NCBI RefSeq assembly: GCF_002073975.1
Contig: NZ_CP020384.1
Coordinates: 3,534,001 to 3,598,000, forward strand
Direction: 5' to 3'
Length of the DNA: 64,000 nt
Source: Rhodovulum sp. MB263
GTDB taxonomy: Bacteria > Pseudomonadota > Alphaproteobacteria > Rhodobacterales > Rhodobacteraceae
Below the pieces are notes generated by a model. It was not told the origin of the DNA, made no database searches, and saw only the letters and a list, made by a program, of their open reading frames with translations. Numbering within the stretch: position 1 is the stretch's first letter; each line of letters starts with the position of its first letter. Below are positions 16,976 through 27,198 of the stretch, one piece after another. The translations under genes and the position numbers were made by a program.

Positions 16976-18688
16976 ATGCAGGTTCCCTTTGCCATCGACA
17001 CGCCCGGCGCCGCCGCGTCGTCAAGGCGCGACAGGCCGCCTTCCGCCGACGGTGCGGCGGACACGGAACGCTCGGATTTCCGCGCGGCCTTCGACGAGAC
17101 AACACCTCCTGCCACGAACGAAACAGACCGCGAAGCCCCGCAGCGGGACATTTCCAAGGCATCTGCCGCACCCCACCGCACCGAAGAGCCTGCCTCATCC
17201 GCTTCGCGCGGCACCGGAAAAAACGGTGAGGGCAGCGTCGAGGAGGTCGATGAAACGGCCGCCACAAAGACCAGCGGCGACACGGTGAAAAACGATCCAG
17301 CCTCCGCGATCGACACGGAGGCGGATCTCCTGGCCATAACGGGATTATCCACAGCAACCACGCCCGCGACTGTGCCACCGCCGCCCAGGACAACAGCGTC
17401 TTCCGTGACGCAGACCGTTCCGACAGAGGCTGTGGCAGCGGTGGCGGGCACGACCGCCAAGCCCGCCGACAGCGACATGACCGAAACACCACTTATGCCG
17501 CCGGTAGCCGGTCCCAGACAACAGCCGGCAGGCTCTGTGCCCAACGCCTCCCTGCCCGCATCCTCCACACCGCTTGACACGCGCCCGACGATCACGACCG
17601 GCGGCACGGCAGCCCAACCTGCCGAAACACCGCAAGCGGAAGACACCGCCCTCCGCTCTGACAGAGGCCCATCTGCCTCGAAAGATGCAAAGGCGGTCGC
17701 CTCATTACCCTCCGCCGCCGCGGCTCAGGCAACCGCCGCCCTCCCCCTGCCGGGGACCAAACCCGAACCACTCTCGACCGGCACCGAGGCGCGCGCCGCG
17801 ATGAGCTTGGCTGTTCCAAGGGATGGGACGACCAACCGCTCCGTTGCGGAAATAGCCGATAACGTTACGGAAACCGCCGCGTCGAAGGAGGTTTCCAATG
17901 GGCCGACCACCCTCCGGCAGGGCGACGGCATGCAACCCGGCCGCGAAGCCGCACAAAGCCAGACGGTCGTGGCAGCGGCACGAGCGATCACCTCGGGCGA
18001 CCCGGATTCAGAGCACAAAGGCGACCGTACGGGCCATGCATCGATACGACGGGAAAACACATCGACAACACCGACTGCACCTGCAATCTGGCATGCAACG
18101 GCCGCGCAGCCAGATACGATCACGACCGCGCAACCCATCGCCGGAGCTGCCATCGATAACCAGGCCTCGCTGGATGCGTCACGCGCCGATGCAACGACTG
18201 CAGTCGATTCGGGGGCATCCGAACGCAGCGGCTCAGACCAGATCCGGGCCTCCGAAAACGCCCGGCACACAGCGACGCCCACCCTTGCCGATACACCGCG
18301 AACCGCCATGCGGCAGATTGCCGAATCACTCCACCGGGCTTCGGACGGGTCTGTCCACCTCACCCTCAGCCCGGAAGAACTCGGTCGGGTGCGTCTGTCT
18401 CTGACACCCGGCGATCACGGCATCACCGTCAACATCTCCGCCGACCGCATCGATACGCTCGAGCTGATGAGGCGCCATGGAGACATGCTGACGAATGCGA
18501 TGCGCGACCTCGGCTACGGCGAGGTGGTTCTCGACTTCGCCGGTCGCCAGAACGATTCATCGGGACAGGGCCGCGGCTTTGCTGCCGGGGCGGCGGCCCC
18601 GAGCGAGGAGAGCACCGAGATGGGCCTCTCTTCCACGACCAGGACCTCGCCCGGAACAGCGGGCGGCGGCCTCGATCTCCGGCTTTGA
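16976..18688 (+). CDS. fliK: flagellar hook-length control protein FliK
   Basis: FliK measures the hook and triggers the FlhB specificity switch. The 570-residue protein is typical: a long, disordered N-terminal two-thirds rich in Ala, Thr, Pro and Ser, and a compact C-terminal hook-length domain after about 440. That domain contains LHRASDGSVHLTLSPEELGRVRLSLTPGDHGITVNI. The ribosome site before ATG 16976 is weak. It diverges from the flgJ gene and is followed 12 bp later by flgD. Confidence 0.92.
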   Translation: MQVPFAIDTPGAAASSRRDRPPSADGAADTERSDFRAAFDETTPPATNETDREAPQRDISKASAAPHRTEEPASSASRGTGKNGEGSVEEVDETAATKTSGDTVKNDPASAIDTEADLLAITGLSTATTPATVPPPPRTTASSVTQTVPTEAVAAVAGTTAKPADSDMTETPLMPPVAGPRQQPAGSVPNASLPASSTPLDTRPTITTGGTAAQPAETPQAEDTALRSDRGPSASKDAKAVASLPSAAAAQATAALPLPGTKPEPLSTGTEARAAMSLAVPRDGTTNRSVAEIADNVTETAASKEVSNGPTTLRQGDGMQPGREAAQSQTVVAAARAITSGDPDSEHKGDRTGHASIRRENTSTTPTAPAIWHATAAQPDTITTAQPIAGAAIDNQASLDASRADATTAVDSGASERSGSDQIRASENARHTATPTLADTPRTAMRQIAESLHRASDGSVHLTLSPEELGRVRLSLTPGDHGITVNISADRIDTLELMRRHGDMLTNAMRDLGYGEVVLDFAGRQNDSSGQGRGFAAGAAAPSEESTEMGLSSTTRTSPGTAGGGLDLRL

Positions 18689-18700
18689 GGAACAGATACC

Positions 18701-19363
18701 ATGACCGACAGCGTGACCGCCGTAACCGCCGCCACGAAGACCGCCTCTGCCTCGAGCAGCGGAAATTCGAAGGCGCTCATCAGCAGCGACTTCGAAACAT
18801 TTCTGCGCATGCTGACCACCCAGCTCGCGAATCAGGACCCCCTGAACCCGATGGAATCGTCGGATTATGCTCTACAGATCGCGACGTTCTCCGGGGTCGA
18901 ACAGCAGGTGCAGACCAACGAGCTGCTCAAGGCCCTCTCGGCCAATCTGGGCGGCGGCGGCCTGTCCCAATACGGGTCCTGGGTCGGAATGGAAGGCCAG
19001 GCCGCTGTCCCAGCGAACTATGACGGAGTGACGCCAGTCACGGTTTTCCCGGAGGTCGACAAGGACGCTTCGACTGCCAAGCTTGTGGTGCGCGATGACA
19101 CCGGCGCCATCGTGCAGTCCGAGCCCATCCCCCCCGACACCAAGACCATACTCTGGTCCGGCGGCGAGGACCACGAGGCCGGGCTCTACGATTTCATCGT
19201 GGAAAGCTATGCCGAGGATGGCAGCAAACTGTCGGAGGCCCAGGCCCGGATCTATGCCCAGATCGCGGAAGTCCGCACCGAAGGGGGTGAGATCAGCATC
19301 GTCTTCGACAGCGGCACCATCGTGAAGGCGACAGAGGTCTCGGCACTGCGCGATCCGGTCTGA
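18701..19363 (+). CDS. flgD: flagellar hook capping scaffold FlgD
   Basis: FlgD caps the growing hook and is removed when the hook is complete. The 220-residue sequence has the family N-terminus (SDFETFLRMLTTQLANQDPLNPMESSDYALQIATFSGVEQQ) and the Ig-like C-terminal fold region (GLYDFIVESYAEDGSKLSEAQARIYAQI). GAGGAA lies upstream of the ATG. It pairs with fliK as a hook-assembly operon. flgE is not in the window. Confidence 0.96.
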   Translation: MTDSVTAVTAATKTASASSSGNSKALISSDFETFLRMLTTQLANQDPLNPMESSDYALQIATFSGVEQQVQTNELLKALSANLGGGGLSQYGSWVGMEGQAAVPANYDGVTPVTVFPEVDKDASTAKLVVRDDTGAIVQSEPIPPDTKTILWSGGEDHEAGLYDFIVESYAEDGSKLSEAQARIYAQIAEVRTEGGEISIVFDSGTIVKATEVSALRDPV

Positions 19364-19402
19364 TCGTCGCCAAGGCGGCCCCGACGGGCCGCCTGACCGG
19401 CT

Positions 19403-20935
19403 TCAGGACAGCAGCAAGGCCAGTCCGGCGCCGATCCAGGTCAGCGCCGCGCCAGCGCTCATCCACAAGAGCGGCTGCAGCCAGGGGCGTAGAGGCCGCG
19501 CAGGCTCGGCCTTCGACTGACGAATCAGCGCAGCCTCGGCCAGCTCCGGCAGCCGAGGCCCGAAGCGCGACAACACCCGCACGGTGCGGCTGAGATCGCG
19601 AACCACCGCCTTAGGCCCGATGTTTTCCTTGATGTATTCCTCAACGATCGGCCGCGCGACCTCCCAGATGTTGATCGACGGGTTGAGCGAGCGTGCCACG
19701 CCTTCGACCACGACCATGGTCCGCTGCAGCAGGATCAGCTCAGTCCGGGTCGCCATACCAAAGCGTTCGGTCACCTCGAAGAGATAAGCCAAGAGCTTCG
19801 CCATCGAGATATGGGTCGCGTCCATCCCGAAGATCGGCTCGCCGACCGAGCGCAGGGCCTGGGCGAATTCGTCGATCTCGCGGTCGGCCGGTACATAGCC
19901 CGCCTCGAAATGCACCTCGGCCACCCGGCGGTAGTCGCGGCGGATGAAACCGTACAGGATCTCGGCATAGACCCTGCGGGTATATTCGTCGATCCGGCCC
20001 ATGATGCCGAAATCGAAACACTGGATTTCGCCGCTGGCGCCGACTTTCATGTTGCCCTGATGCATGTCGGCGTGGAAATAGCCGTCGCGCAGGGCGTGGC
20101 GCAGGAACATCGACAACACCCGCTCGCCGATCGCGCGGCGGTCATGGCCTGCGGCATCGAGCGCCGCATTATCGCCGATCGGTACGCCCTCGCACCAGGA
20201 CATGGTCATGACCCGCTTGGACGATAGCGGCCAGATCACCCGCGGAACCACGAAACCTGCGTCGCCCTCGGTATTGGCGGCGAATTCGGCCGCCTGTGCG
20301 GTCTCGATCCGCAGGTCCAGCTCGCCCGTCACCACCCCGTCGAAATGAGCGATGACATCGGTCGGCCGCAGCCGGCGCGAGAACGGTGCCAACAGCTCGA
20401 TGGTCGAGGCGGCGAAGTAGAAGGCATCGATATCCTTGCGGAAATTGCGCTCGACCCCGGGGCGCAGCACCTTGACCGCGACCAGCTCGCCGGTCCGAGC
20501 GATGCGGGCGCGATGCACCTGGGCGATGGAGGCGGCCGCGATCGGCTCGGAGAATTCCGAGAACAGCTCGTCGGCGGGCTGACCCAGCTCCTGGGCGACG
20601 GTCTCCTTGGCAATTGCGGTCGGGAAGGGCGGCAGCTTGTCCTGCAGAACCCGCAGCTGCACTGCCAGCTCGTCGCCGACCACGTCGGGCCGGGTCGAGA
20701 GGATCTGGCCGAATTTGATATAGGCTGGTCCCAGCGCGGTGATTGCGCGGGTCGCCGGCGGCAGTGCCTCGTCGCCGTTCTCGCCGAGCCATTTGAACGG
20801 CCAGCCCATGACCCGGGCCGCGGCCCGGACGCTGGCGGGCGCGCCCAGCTGTTCCAGCACGAAACGGTTCGCGCCGGTACGCTCCATGGTGGCCAGCGTC
20901 TGCACCAGCCTCCAGATGTTGTGAGGACCGCGCAC
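19403..20935 (-). CDS. ubiB: UbiB, ABC1/ADCK atypical kinase for ubiquinone synthesis
   Basis: UbiB is a membrane-anchored ABC1 (atypical kinase/ATPase) protein needed for ubiquinone hydroxylation steps. The start is GTG 20935, immediately after the ubiE stop, giving MRGPHNIWRL, the common Rhodobacterales N-terminus, and 510 residues. Family features: KxGQ motif in AYIKFGQILSTRPDV, the nucleotide-binding lysine in VAVKVLRPGVERNF, and the catalytic-like segment FHADMHQGNMKVGASGEIQCFDFG. Hydrophobic segments close the C-terminus. It forms an operon with ubiE. Confidence 0.95.
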   Translation of the reverse strand: MRGPHNIWRLVQTLATMERTGANRFVLEQLGAPASVRAAARVMGWPFKWLGENGDEALPPATRAITALGPAYIKFGQILSTRPDVVGDELAVQLRVLQDKLPPFPTAIAKETVAQELGQPADELFSEFSEPIAAASIAQVHRARIARTGELVAVKVLRPGVERNFRKDIDAFYFAASTIELLAPFSRRLRPTDVIAHFDGVVTGELDLRIETAQAAEFAANTEGDAGFVVPRVIWPLSSKRVMTMSWCEGVPIGDNAALDAAGHDRRAIGERVLSMFLRHALRDGYFHADMHQGNMKVGASGEIQCFDFGIMGRIDEYTRRVYAEILYGFIRRDYRRVAEVHFEAGYVPADREIDEFAQALRSVGEPIFGMDATHISMAKLLAYLFEVTERFGMATRTELILLQRTMVVVEGVARSLNPSINIWEVARPIVEEYIKENIGPKAVVRDLSRTVRVLSRFGPRLPELAEAALIRQSKAEPARPLRPWLQPLLWMSAGAALTWIGAGLALLLS

Positions 20936-21688
20936 CTAGATTTTCCACCCTGAATGCAGCGCCGCGATGCCCATAGACAGGTTGCGATACTTCACCTGTT
21001 CGAAACCGGCCTCACGGATCATGGCCGCGAAGGTCTCCTGGTCGGGGAACTTGCGGATCGATTCCACCAGATACTGGTAACTGTCGCGGTCGTTGACGAC
21101 GAACTGCCCCAGCGGCGGGATCACGTTGAAGGAATAGCGGTCATAGGCCCATTGCAGAAGCGGGTTGGGCATCTGGCTGAATTCGAGGATCATCATCCGC
21201 CCGCCGGGTTTCAGCACACGGTAGGCCTCGTTCAGCGCGTCCTGGATCCGGGTGATATTCCGGGTACCGAAGGAATTCGTGAAGACATCGAAGCTGTTAT
21301 CGGCGAAGGGCAGCGCCATGCCGTCACCCACGACCCAGTCGAGACTGGCGGCGAGGTTGTCGGCCTCGGCCCGCTTGCGGCCCTCGACCAGCATCGATTC
21401 CGTCATGTCGCAGACCACCGCCGTCGCACCCGGCGCGCGCCCCAGAAAGCGGAAGGCGATGTCACCGGTACCGCCAGCAACGTCCAGAAGACGCTGATGC
21501 GGCTGCGGGGCGAGCCAGTCCATCATCGCGTCCTTCCAGACCCGGTGAACACCGCCCGACATCAGGTCGTTCATCAGGTCGTAACGCGAGGCGACGCGGG
21601 TGAATACCCCGTGGACGAGTCCGGCCTTCTCCTCTTCGGCGACGGTCTGGAACCCGAAATGGGTGGTCTTCTGGGCACTCTCGGTCAT
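20936..21688 (-). CDS. ubiE: UbiE, demethylmenaquinone/ubiquinone C-methyltransferase
   Basis: UbiE is the SAM-dependent C-methyltransferase of ubiquinone biosynthesis. ATG 21688 gives 250 residues; the open frame continues upstream antisense to mutM but that part is not coding. SAM motif I is [11 protein letters not shown]. Signature segments are [18 protein letters not shown] and NSFGTRNI(T)[24 protein letters not shown]. It diverges from mutM, with starts about 90 bp apart, an arrangement common in alphaproteobacteria. Confidence 0.96.
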   Translation of the reverse strand: MTESAQKTTHFGFQTVAEEEKAGLVHGVFTRVASRYDLMNDLMSGGVHRVWKDAMMDWLAPQPHQRLLDVAGGTGDIAFRFLGRAPGATAVVCDMTESMLVEGRKRAEADNLAASLDWVVGDGMALPFADNSFDVFTNSFGTRNITRIQDALNEAYRVLKPGGRMMILEFSQMPNPLLQWAYDRYSFNVIPPLGQFVVNDRDSYQYLVESIRKFPDQETFAAMIREAGFEQVKYRNLSMGIAALHSGWKI

Positions 21689-21775
21689 GGGGGCCTTGCC
21701 GTTCGTTTTCACGGCCCTTCTTATAGGGCGCTCTGCGGGGACTACAACGAGTTCCCCGCTGGAAGGAAGGGGCCT

Positions 21776-22627
21776 ATGCCGGAATTGCCAGAGGTAGAGA
21801 CAGTGCGTCGCGGGCTGACGCCTGCGATGGAAGGCCGCAGGATCGTCGCGACCAGGGTGAATCGCCCCGACCTTCGCTGGCCCCTGCCCGAGCGGATGTC
21901 CGAGCGGCTGACCGGCGCCCAAGTGCTGCGGCTGGGGCGCCGGTCGAAATACATTCTCGTCGATCTTTCGACAGGCGAGACGCTGATCCTGCATCTGGGC
22001 ATGTCCGGGCGGATGCTGGTCTCGGGCGTGGCGCTGGGGCAGTTCGTGCATCCGCATCCGGCACCGCAGAAACACGACCATGTGGTGATCGAGCTCGAGG
22101 GCGGCGCGCGCGTGACCTTCAACGACCCCCGCCGTTTCGGTGCGATGGACCTGACCCCGACCGGGACGGTCGAGAACCACCGCCTGCTGGCCGGGCTCGG
22201 CCCCGAGCCGCTCGGCAACGGCTTCGACGAGACCTACCTTGTGGGCCGGCTGAAGGGGCGGCAGACCCCGATCAAGGCCGCGCTGCTCGACCAGCATCTG
22301 GTCGCGGGGCTCGGCAATATCTATGTCTGCGAGGCGCTGCACCGGGCCGGGATTTCCCCACTTCGCAAGGCGGGCCGGATTGCCGCGGCCCGCGTCGCGA
22401 CCCTGGTTCCGGCGATCCGCACGGTCCTCTCCGAGGCGATCGAGGCCGGCGGCTCGAGCCTGAAGGACTTCCGCCAGGCCGATGGCGAGCTTGGCTATTT
22501 CCAGCACAATTTCCGCACCTATGGCCGGGAAGGCGCGCCCTGCCCCTCTCCCGGATGCACAGGCCGTATCCTGCGGGTCGTGCAGTCCGGCCGGTCGAGT
22601 TTCTACTGTCCGCAATGCCAAAGATAG
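21776..22627 (+). CDS. mutM: formamidopyrimidine-DNA glycosylase (Fpg/MutM)
   Basis: MutM removes 8-oxoguanine and formamidopyrimidines from DNA and nicks the abasic site. ATG 21776 follows GGAAGGAAGG and gives 283 residues starting MPELPEVET, with the catalytic Pro2 and Glu3 after Met removal. The C-terminal zinc finger is complete: two Cys in CPSPGC and two in YCPQCQ. The conserved [16 protein letters not shown] helix region is present. Confidence 0.97.
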   Translation: MPELPEVETVRRGLTPAMEGRRIVATRVNRPDLRWPLPERMSERLTGAQVLRLGRRSKYILVDLSTGETLILHLGMSGRMLVSGVALGQFVHPHPAPQKHDHVVIELEGGARVTFNDPRRFGAMDLTPTGTVENHRLLAGLGPEPLGNGFDETYLVGRLKGRQTPIKAALLDQHLVAGLGNIYVCEALHRAGISPLRKAGRIAAARVATLVPAIRTVLSEAIEAGGSSLKDFRQADGELGYFQHNFRTYGREGAPCPSPGCTGRILRVVQSGRSSFYCPQCQR

Positions 22628-22689
22628 CTTGATCGCGGGGCCGAGACTGTTAAGGAGTCGGGTTCGAACCGAACGGAGGCCGTCAGTCC

Positions 22690-23466
22690 ATGGCTTACAA
22701 GACGCTGATCGTCGAGATAGAGGACCACGTGGCGCTGGTCCGCCTGAACCGGCCCGAGGCGCTGAACGCGCTGAACGGCGAGTTGATGGGCGAACTGGCA
22801 GAGGCCGTGAGCGAGGCCAACGCCAATGAGAAGGTGCGCTGCATCGTCCTGACCGGGACGGAAAAGGCGTTCGCCGCCGGGGCGGATGTCCGCGAGATGA
22901 GCGAGAAGAGCTTCGTCGACGTCTTCGCGGGCGATCTGTTCACGCCAGAGACCGAACGCCTTCTGGCCTGCCGCAAGCCGATCATCGCGGCAGTGGCGGG
23001 GTATGCGCTGGGCGGCGGCTGCGAACTGGCGATGATGTGCGACTTCATCATTGCCGCCGACACCGCGAAATTCGGCCAGCCCGAGATCAATCTGGGCGTC
23101 GTCGCCGGGATCGGGGGCACCCAGCGCCTGACCCGCGCGGTCGGCAAGTCCAAGGCAATGGACATGCACCTCACGGGCCGCTTCATGGATGCCGAGGAGG
23201 CCGAGCGCGCCGGGCTCGTCAGCCGCGTCGTCCCAGCCAAGAAGCTGATCGAAGAGGCGATGGCCGCGGCGCAGAAGATCGCCGAGAAATCGGCGCTGAC
23301 CACGATGGCGGTCAAGGAATGCGTCAACCGCAGCTTCGAGACCACGCTGCGCGAGGGGCTGCTGTTCGAGCGGCGCATGTTCCACATGATGTTCGCGACC
23401 GAGGACCGGGCCGAGGGCATGCAGGCCTTCGTCGAAAAGCGCGAGCCGCAATTCCGCGACAAGTGA
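22690..23466 (+). CDS. enoyl-CoA hydratase
   Basis: This 258-residue crotonase-fold protein hydrates 2-enoyl-CoA esters. It has the oxyanion-hole segments [11 protein letters not shown] and [18 protein letters not shown], and the catalytic Glu in [20 protein letters not shown]. The C-terminal dimer helix ends [12 protein letters not shown]. This gene is often next to mutM in Rhodobacterales, so it is probably the general short-chain enzyme. The exact substrate range cannot be read from sequence. Confidence 0.93.
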   Translation: MAYKTLIVEIEDHVALVRLNRPEALNALNGELMGELAEAVSEANANEKVRCIVLTGTEKAFAAGADVREMSEKSFVDVFAGDLFTPETERLLACRKPIIAAVAGYALGGGCELAMMCDFIIAADTAKFGQPEINLGVVAGIGGTQRLTRAVGKSKAMDMHLTGRFMDAEEAERAGLVSRVVPAKKLIEEAMAAAQKIAEKSALTTMAVKECVNRSFETTLREGLLFERRMFHMMFATEDRAEGMQAFVEKREPQFRDK

Positions 23467-23651
23467 GGCGCGTCGCAGGGGGGGGGGCGCCTTTTCTGCT
23501 TCCCTTTCGCGACAAGCTCCACTATAAGCCGCGCCTTATATGCGCGTGAGGCCCGCTTTGGCCGGAATCAGCCGGTGGCAGGAAAACCCGGCCGGGGCCT
23601 CGTTGCGCGAGAGATTTTGACCACGAGACCCGGAAAAGGGAAAAGGACCAC

Positions 23652-23918
23652 ATGGCCAATTCGCCCCAAGCCAAGAAGCGCGCCCGCCAGAACGAGCGCC
23701 GCTATGCCGTCAACAAGGCGCGTCGTTCGCGCATCCGCACCTTCCTCCGGAAGGTCGAGGAAGCGATCGCTTCGGGCGATCAGGCGGCCGCTGCGACCGC
23801 TCTGCGCGAGGCCCAGCCCGAGTTGATGCGCGGGGTCACCAAAGGCGTCCTGCACAAGAATACCGCATCCCGGAAAATGTCGCGACTCGCCGCGCGCGTG
23901 AAGGCGCTGAACGCCTGA
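23652..23918 (+). CDS. rpsT: 30S ribosomal protein S20
   Basis: This 88-residue, strongly basic protein begins [17 protein letters not shown] and ends [22 protein letters not shown], which is diagnostic for S20. S20 binds 16S rRNA early in 30S assembly. AAAGGA precedes the ATG. A strong terminator follows the stop by 35 bp. The rpsT-dnaA neighbourhood is usual in Rhodobacterales. Confidence 0.98.
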   Translation: MANSPQAKKRARQNERRYAVNKARRSRIRTFLRKVEEAIASGDQAAAATALREAQPELMRGVTKGVLHKNTASRKMSRLAARVKALNA

Positions 23919-23953
23919 TCCGAGGCCGTTTGCGCCCTGAAAACAAGAGCTCG

Positions 23954-23988
23954 GAAGGGCGCGGCCGAAGGGTCGCGCCCTTCGTTTT
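23954..23988 (+). terminator. rho-independent terminator of rpsT
   Basis: A perfect 10-bp stem GAAGGGCGCG / CGCGCCCTTC with a 10-nt loop is followed directly by GTTTT. It is the clearest intrinsic terminator of the housekeeping block. Confidence 0.9.
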
Positions 23989-24506
23989 CGAGACAGGTTC
24001 CCCGGCCCGGATGGGCCTGCGGCAACACACTCCGGATTCGTTCCGCACAGGCGCGTCGTCAAGGTCGAAGTTCGGTTGCACCCCTCACGACCACCGGTCT
24101 ACCGTCTCTAGGCGATTCACATCGACTTGGGGGGGCATGACGCGGAACAACCCGCGCCACGATCTGCTTTTGAGCCGGCCGAGACCGGCAAGGGAGAAGA
24201 TCGAGGAGGGGCTTGCCGGACAGAGCGTGTATTCAGGGAAACCGTTCTGACCGAAAGCTGCCGCAAGCCAGACGGGCCTAGTCTCGTCCGCGGGTTGTAC
24301 CTCATGTCCAAAAGGACCGTGAAAGGCAAAAGCGACTGGAGCAGATCCGGGCGCCGCGATGGCGGTTCCCGGCCGGGGAGTGTCGGTTTTGCGCAAGGGT
24401 CGGCTCTTCCATGTCGGTGCGCACCGGGGGTCTGACGGCCGCTCCATGACGGGGCGTCGGGCAGGGATTCCGGTTTTGCTGGATCGGCTAAGAGCGGGCA
24501 AAGAAG
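23989..24506. other. 518-bp non-coding gap before dnaA
   Basis: No gene is supported: several open frames exist on both strands, as expected at this GC content, but none has a recognisable motif or ribosome site. I looked for clustered DnaA boxes (TTATCCACA-like) and an AT-rich unwinding zone and saw neither, so this is probably a dnaA leader rather than the origin. Confidence 0.5.
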
Positions 24507-25877
24507 ATGACAGACGACACCTGGGGACGCATTCGAGATGACTTGGAGAAATCGATCGGCAAGAACAACTTCGTAACCTGGATTGCCCCTTTGGAATTCC
24601 GCGCCCTGGAAGACGGGGTTGCGCGGTTCGGTGTTCCCACCAGCTTTGTCGGCGACTGGGTCAACCGCAATTTCGGCGACAAGATTCTCGAACACCTCAC
24701 CCGTAGCGGCGTCGAGGTCGACCGGCTCGAATTCTCCGTCGCCGCACCGAAGCGGGTCGCCCCTGCCGTTGCCGCAGCCGACACTGCGGCCGCGCCGGCC
24801 CGCCGCGCCGCGGCCGAGCCGCGCGACGAGGGCGACATGCCGGGCGCGCCGCTCGATGCACGCTTCACCTTCGACAGCTTCGTCACCGGCAAGCCGAACG
24901 AGCTGGCCCATGCCGCCGCGCGCCGCGTCGGCGAAGGCGGTCCCGTCGCGTTCAACCCGCTGTTCCTTTATGGCGGCGTCGGCCTCGGCAAGACCCACCT
25001 GATGCATGCCATCGCCTGGGATCTGCTGCACCGGGCGCCGGAAAAGAAGGTCGTCTATCTCTCTGCCGAACAGTTCATGTACCGCTTCGTGCAGGCGCTG
25101 CGCGAACGCGACATGATGGGCTTCAAGTCGCTGTTCCGTTCCGTCGACGTGCTGATGGTCGATGACGTCCAGTTCATCGCCGGCAAGGACAGCACCCAGG
25201 AAGAGTTCTTCCACACCTTCAACGCGCTCGTGGATCAGAACAAGCAGATCGTGATTTCCGCCGACCGCGCGCCGGGCGAGATCAAGGATCTCGAGGACAG
25301 GATCCGCAGCCGCCTGCAATGCGGGCTCGTGGTCGACCTGCATCCGACGGATTACGAACTGCGCCTGGGCATCCTGCAACAGAAGGTCGAGCTGTACCGG
25401 ATGCAGTATCCGGGGCTCGTGATCGCCGACGGGGTGCTGGAATTCCTCGCCTACCGGATCACCACCAATGTCCGTGTGCTCGAAGGGGCGCTGACCCGGC
25501 TCTTTGCCTTCGCCTCTCTGGTCGGCAAGGAGATCACGCTGGACCTGGCCCAAGACTGTCTTGCCGACATCCTGCGCGCCTCGGACCGCAAGGTCACGAT
25601 CGAGGAGATCCAGCGCAAGGTGAGCGAGCATTTCAACATGCGCCTGAGCGACATGATCGGGCCCAAGCGGCACCGCACCATCGCCCGGCCGCGCCAGATC
25701 GCGATGTATCTCTCCAAGCAGCTGACCCAGCGCAGCCTGCCAGAGATCGGCCGCCGCTTCGGCGGGCGCGATCACACCACGGTCATGCATGCGGTCAAGC
25801 GGATCGAGGACCTGCGCAGCAAGGACAGCCAGATCGACGAGGATCTGGAACTTTTGCGCCGCATGCTCGAAGCCTGA
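24507..25877 (+). CDS. dnaA: chromosomal replication initiator DnaA
   Basis: DnaA binds and unwinds oriC in its ATP form. The 456-residue protein has domain I (TWIAPLEF), a variable Ala-rich linker at about 85-110, and an AAA+ domain with Walker A GGVGLGKTH at 156-164 and Walker B in LMVDDVQFI. The C-terminal DNA-binding signature is GGRDHTTVMHAVKRI. It is followed by dnaN and recF, the classical order. Confidence 0.98.
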   Translation: MTDDTWGRIRDDLEKSIGKNNFVTWIAPLEFRALEDGVARFGVPTSFVGDWVNRNFGDKILEHLTRSGVEVDRLEFSVAAPKRVAPAVAAADTAAAPARRAAAEPRDEGDMPGAPLDARFTFDSFVTGKPNELAHAAARRVGEGGPVAFNPLFLYGGVGLGKTHLMHAIAWDLLHRAPEKKVVYLSAEQFMYRFVQALRERDMMGFKSLFRSVDVLMVDDVQFIAGKDSTQEEFFHTFNALVDQNKQIVISADRAPGEIKDLEDRIRSRLQCGLVVDLHPTDYELRLGILQQKVELYRMQYPGLVIADGVLEFLAYRITTNVRVLEGALTRLFAFASLVGKEITLDLAQDCLADILRASDRKVTIEEIQRKVSEHFNMRLSDMIGPKRHRTIARPRQIAMYLSKQLTQRSLPEIGRRFGGRDHTTVMHAVKRIEDLRSKDSQIDEDLELLRRMLEA

Positions 25878-26000
25878 CCGGCCGCATATCCGGGCAACCC
25901 TTGACGCCCTTGTCAAAGTCTCGGACAGTCCAACAAAACGCTTGAGCAGGGAAGCGAAACCGTTAGGGTTCGCCTCCCGGGCGCAAGAGGAGCGAGGGGC

Positions 26001-27119
26001 ATGAAATTCAGCATCGAACGCGGCGCACTCCTGAAGGCGGTGGGCCAGGCGCAATCGGTGGTCGAGCGACGCAACACCATACCGATCCTCGCCAACCTCC
26101 TGATCGAGGCAGAGGACGCGACGGTAAGCTTCCGCGCGACCGATCTCGATATCGAGGTCGTCGACAAGGCACCCGCGACGGTCGAGCGCGCTGGCGCGAC
26201 GACGGTTCCGGCGGTGACGCTGCACGAGATCGTGCGCAAGCTGCCCGACGGCGCGCTGGTCGAGCTGTCGGATGACGGCGCCTCGGGGCGGCTGACGGTC
26301 GTGGCCGGGCGGTCGCATTTCACGCTGGCAACGCTGCCGCGCGAGGACTTCCCGGTGATGGCGTCATCGGAATACACCTCCAACTTCATCGCCAAGGCAC
26401 CGGTCCTGCGGCGGCTCTTCGACAAGTCGAAATTCGCGATTTCGACCGAGGAGACCCGCTATTACCTGAACGGCGTCTACATGCATGTGGCGACCGGCGA
26501 GGACGGCCAGGTGCTGCGCTGCGTCGCGACCGACGGTCATCGCCTGGCCCGGATCGACGCAACCCTGCCCGCAGGGGCCGAGACCATGCCCGGCGTGATC
26601 GTGCCGCGCAAGACGGTCGGAGAGCTGCGCAAGCTGCTCGAGGATGACGAGATCGAGATCGCAGTGTCGGTCAGCGAGACCAAGGTGCGTTTCGCCACGC
26701 CCGAAATCACCCTGACCTCGAAGGTCATCGACGGCACCTTCCCGGATTATTCGCGGGTGATCCCGATGAACAACACCCGGCGGCTCGAAGTCGATGCCGC
26801 CGAATTCGCCAAAGCGGTCGACCGCGTGGCCACGGTGAGTTCGGAACGCTCGCGCGCCGTCAAGCTGGCGCTCGAGGAAGACCGGCTGACGCTGTCCGTC
26901 ACGTCGCCCGACAGCGGCGCGGCCGAGGAAGAGCTGGCCGTGGCCTATGGAGACGAGCGGCTCGAGATCGGGTTCAACGCGAAATACCTGCTGGAGATTG
27001 CCGGTCAGGTCGATCGCGAGAATGCCGTCTTCCTGTTCAACTCATCCGGCGATCCGACCCTGATGCGCGAGGGCGACGATGCCTCGGCAGTCTATGTCGT
27101 GATGCCGATGCGGGTCTGA
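26001..27119 (+). CDS. dnaN: DNA polymerase III beta sliding clamp
   Basis: DnaN is the processivity clamp of the replicase. The 372-residue protein has the normal three-domain length and typical ends (MKFSIERGALLKAVGQAQSVVERRNTIPILANLL; GDDASAVYVVMPMRV). The 123-bp gap after dnaA probably holds its own promoter. GAGG lies just upstream of the ATG. Confidence 0.98.
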   Translation: MKFSIERGALLKAVGQAQSVVERRNTIPILANLLIEAEDATVSFRATDLDIEVVDKAPATVERAGATTVPAVTLHEIVRKLPDGALVELSDDGASGRLTVVAGRSHFTLATLPREDFPVMASSEYTSNFIAKAPVLRRLFDKSKFAISTEETRYYLNGVYMHVATGEDGQVLRCVATDGHRLARIDATLPAGAETMPGVIVPRKTVGELRKLLEDDEIEIAVSVSETKVRFATPEITLTSKVIDGTFPDYSRVIPMNNTRRLEVDAAEFAKAVDRVATVSSERSRAVKLALEEDRLTLSVTSPDSGAAEEELAVAYGDERLEIGFNAKYLLEIAGQVDRENAVFLFNSSGDPTLMREGDDASAVYVVMPMRV

Positions 27120-27198
27120 GCCCTGGCAAGCCTTGCGGGGCCCGGCTGATGCCGGGCGCCTGCGGCGCGGGTATTTTCGCCAAGAAGAAGGGCAGGCC

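Noticed and set aside
17345-17353. Perfect DnaA box TTATCCACA
   Set aside because: It is single, lies inside the fliK coding region, and has no companion boxes or AT-rich stretch, so it is not evidence for an origin.
22655-22675. tRNA T-loop look-alike GGTTCGAACC upstream of the enoyl-CoA hydratase gene
   Set aside because: No acceptor, D or anticodon stems can be formed around it; the short palindrome is chance.
23475-23490. Poly-G run after the enoyl-CoA hydratase gene as a phase-variable tract
   Set aside because: It is downstream of the stop codon and not in a promoter or coding region, so slippage would have no clear effect.
24117-26318. Very long reverse reading frame opposite dnaA and dnaN
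   Set aside because: It is antisense to two certain genes and has no family resemblance; long shadow frames are expected at this GC content.
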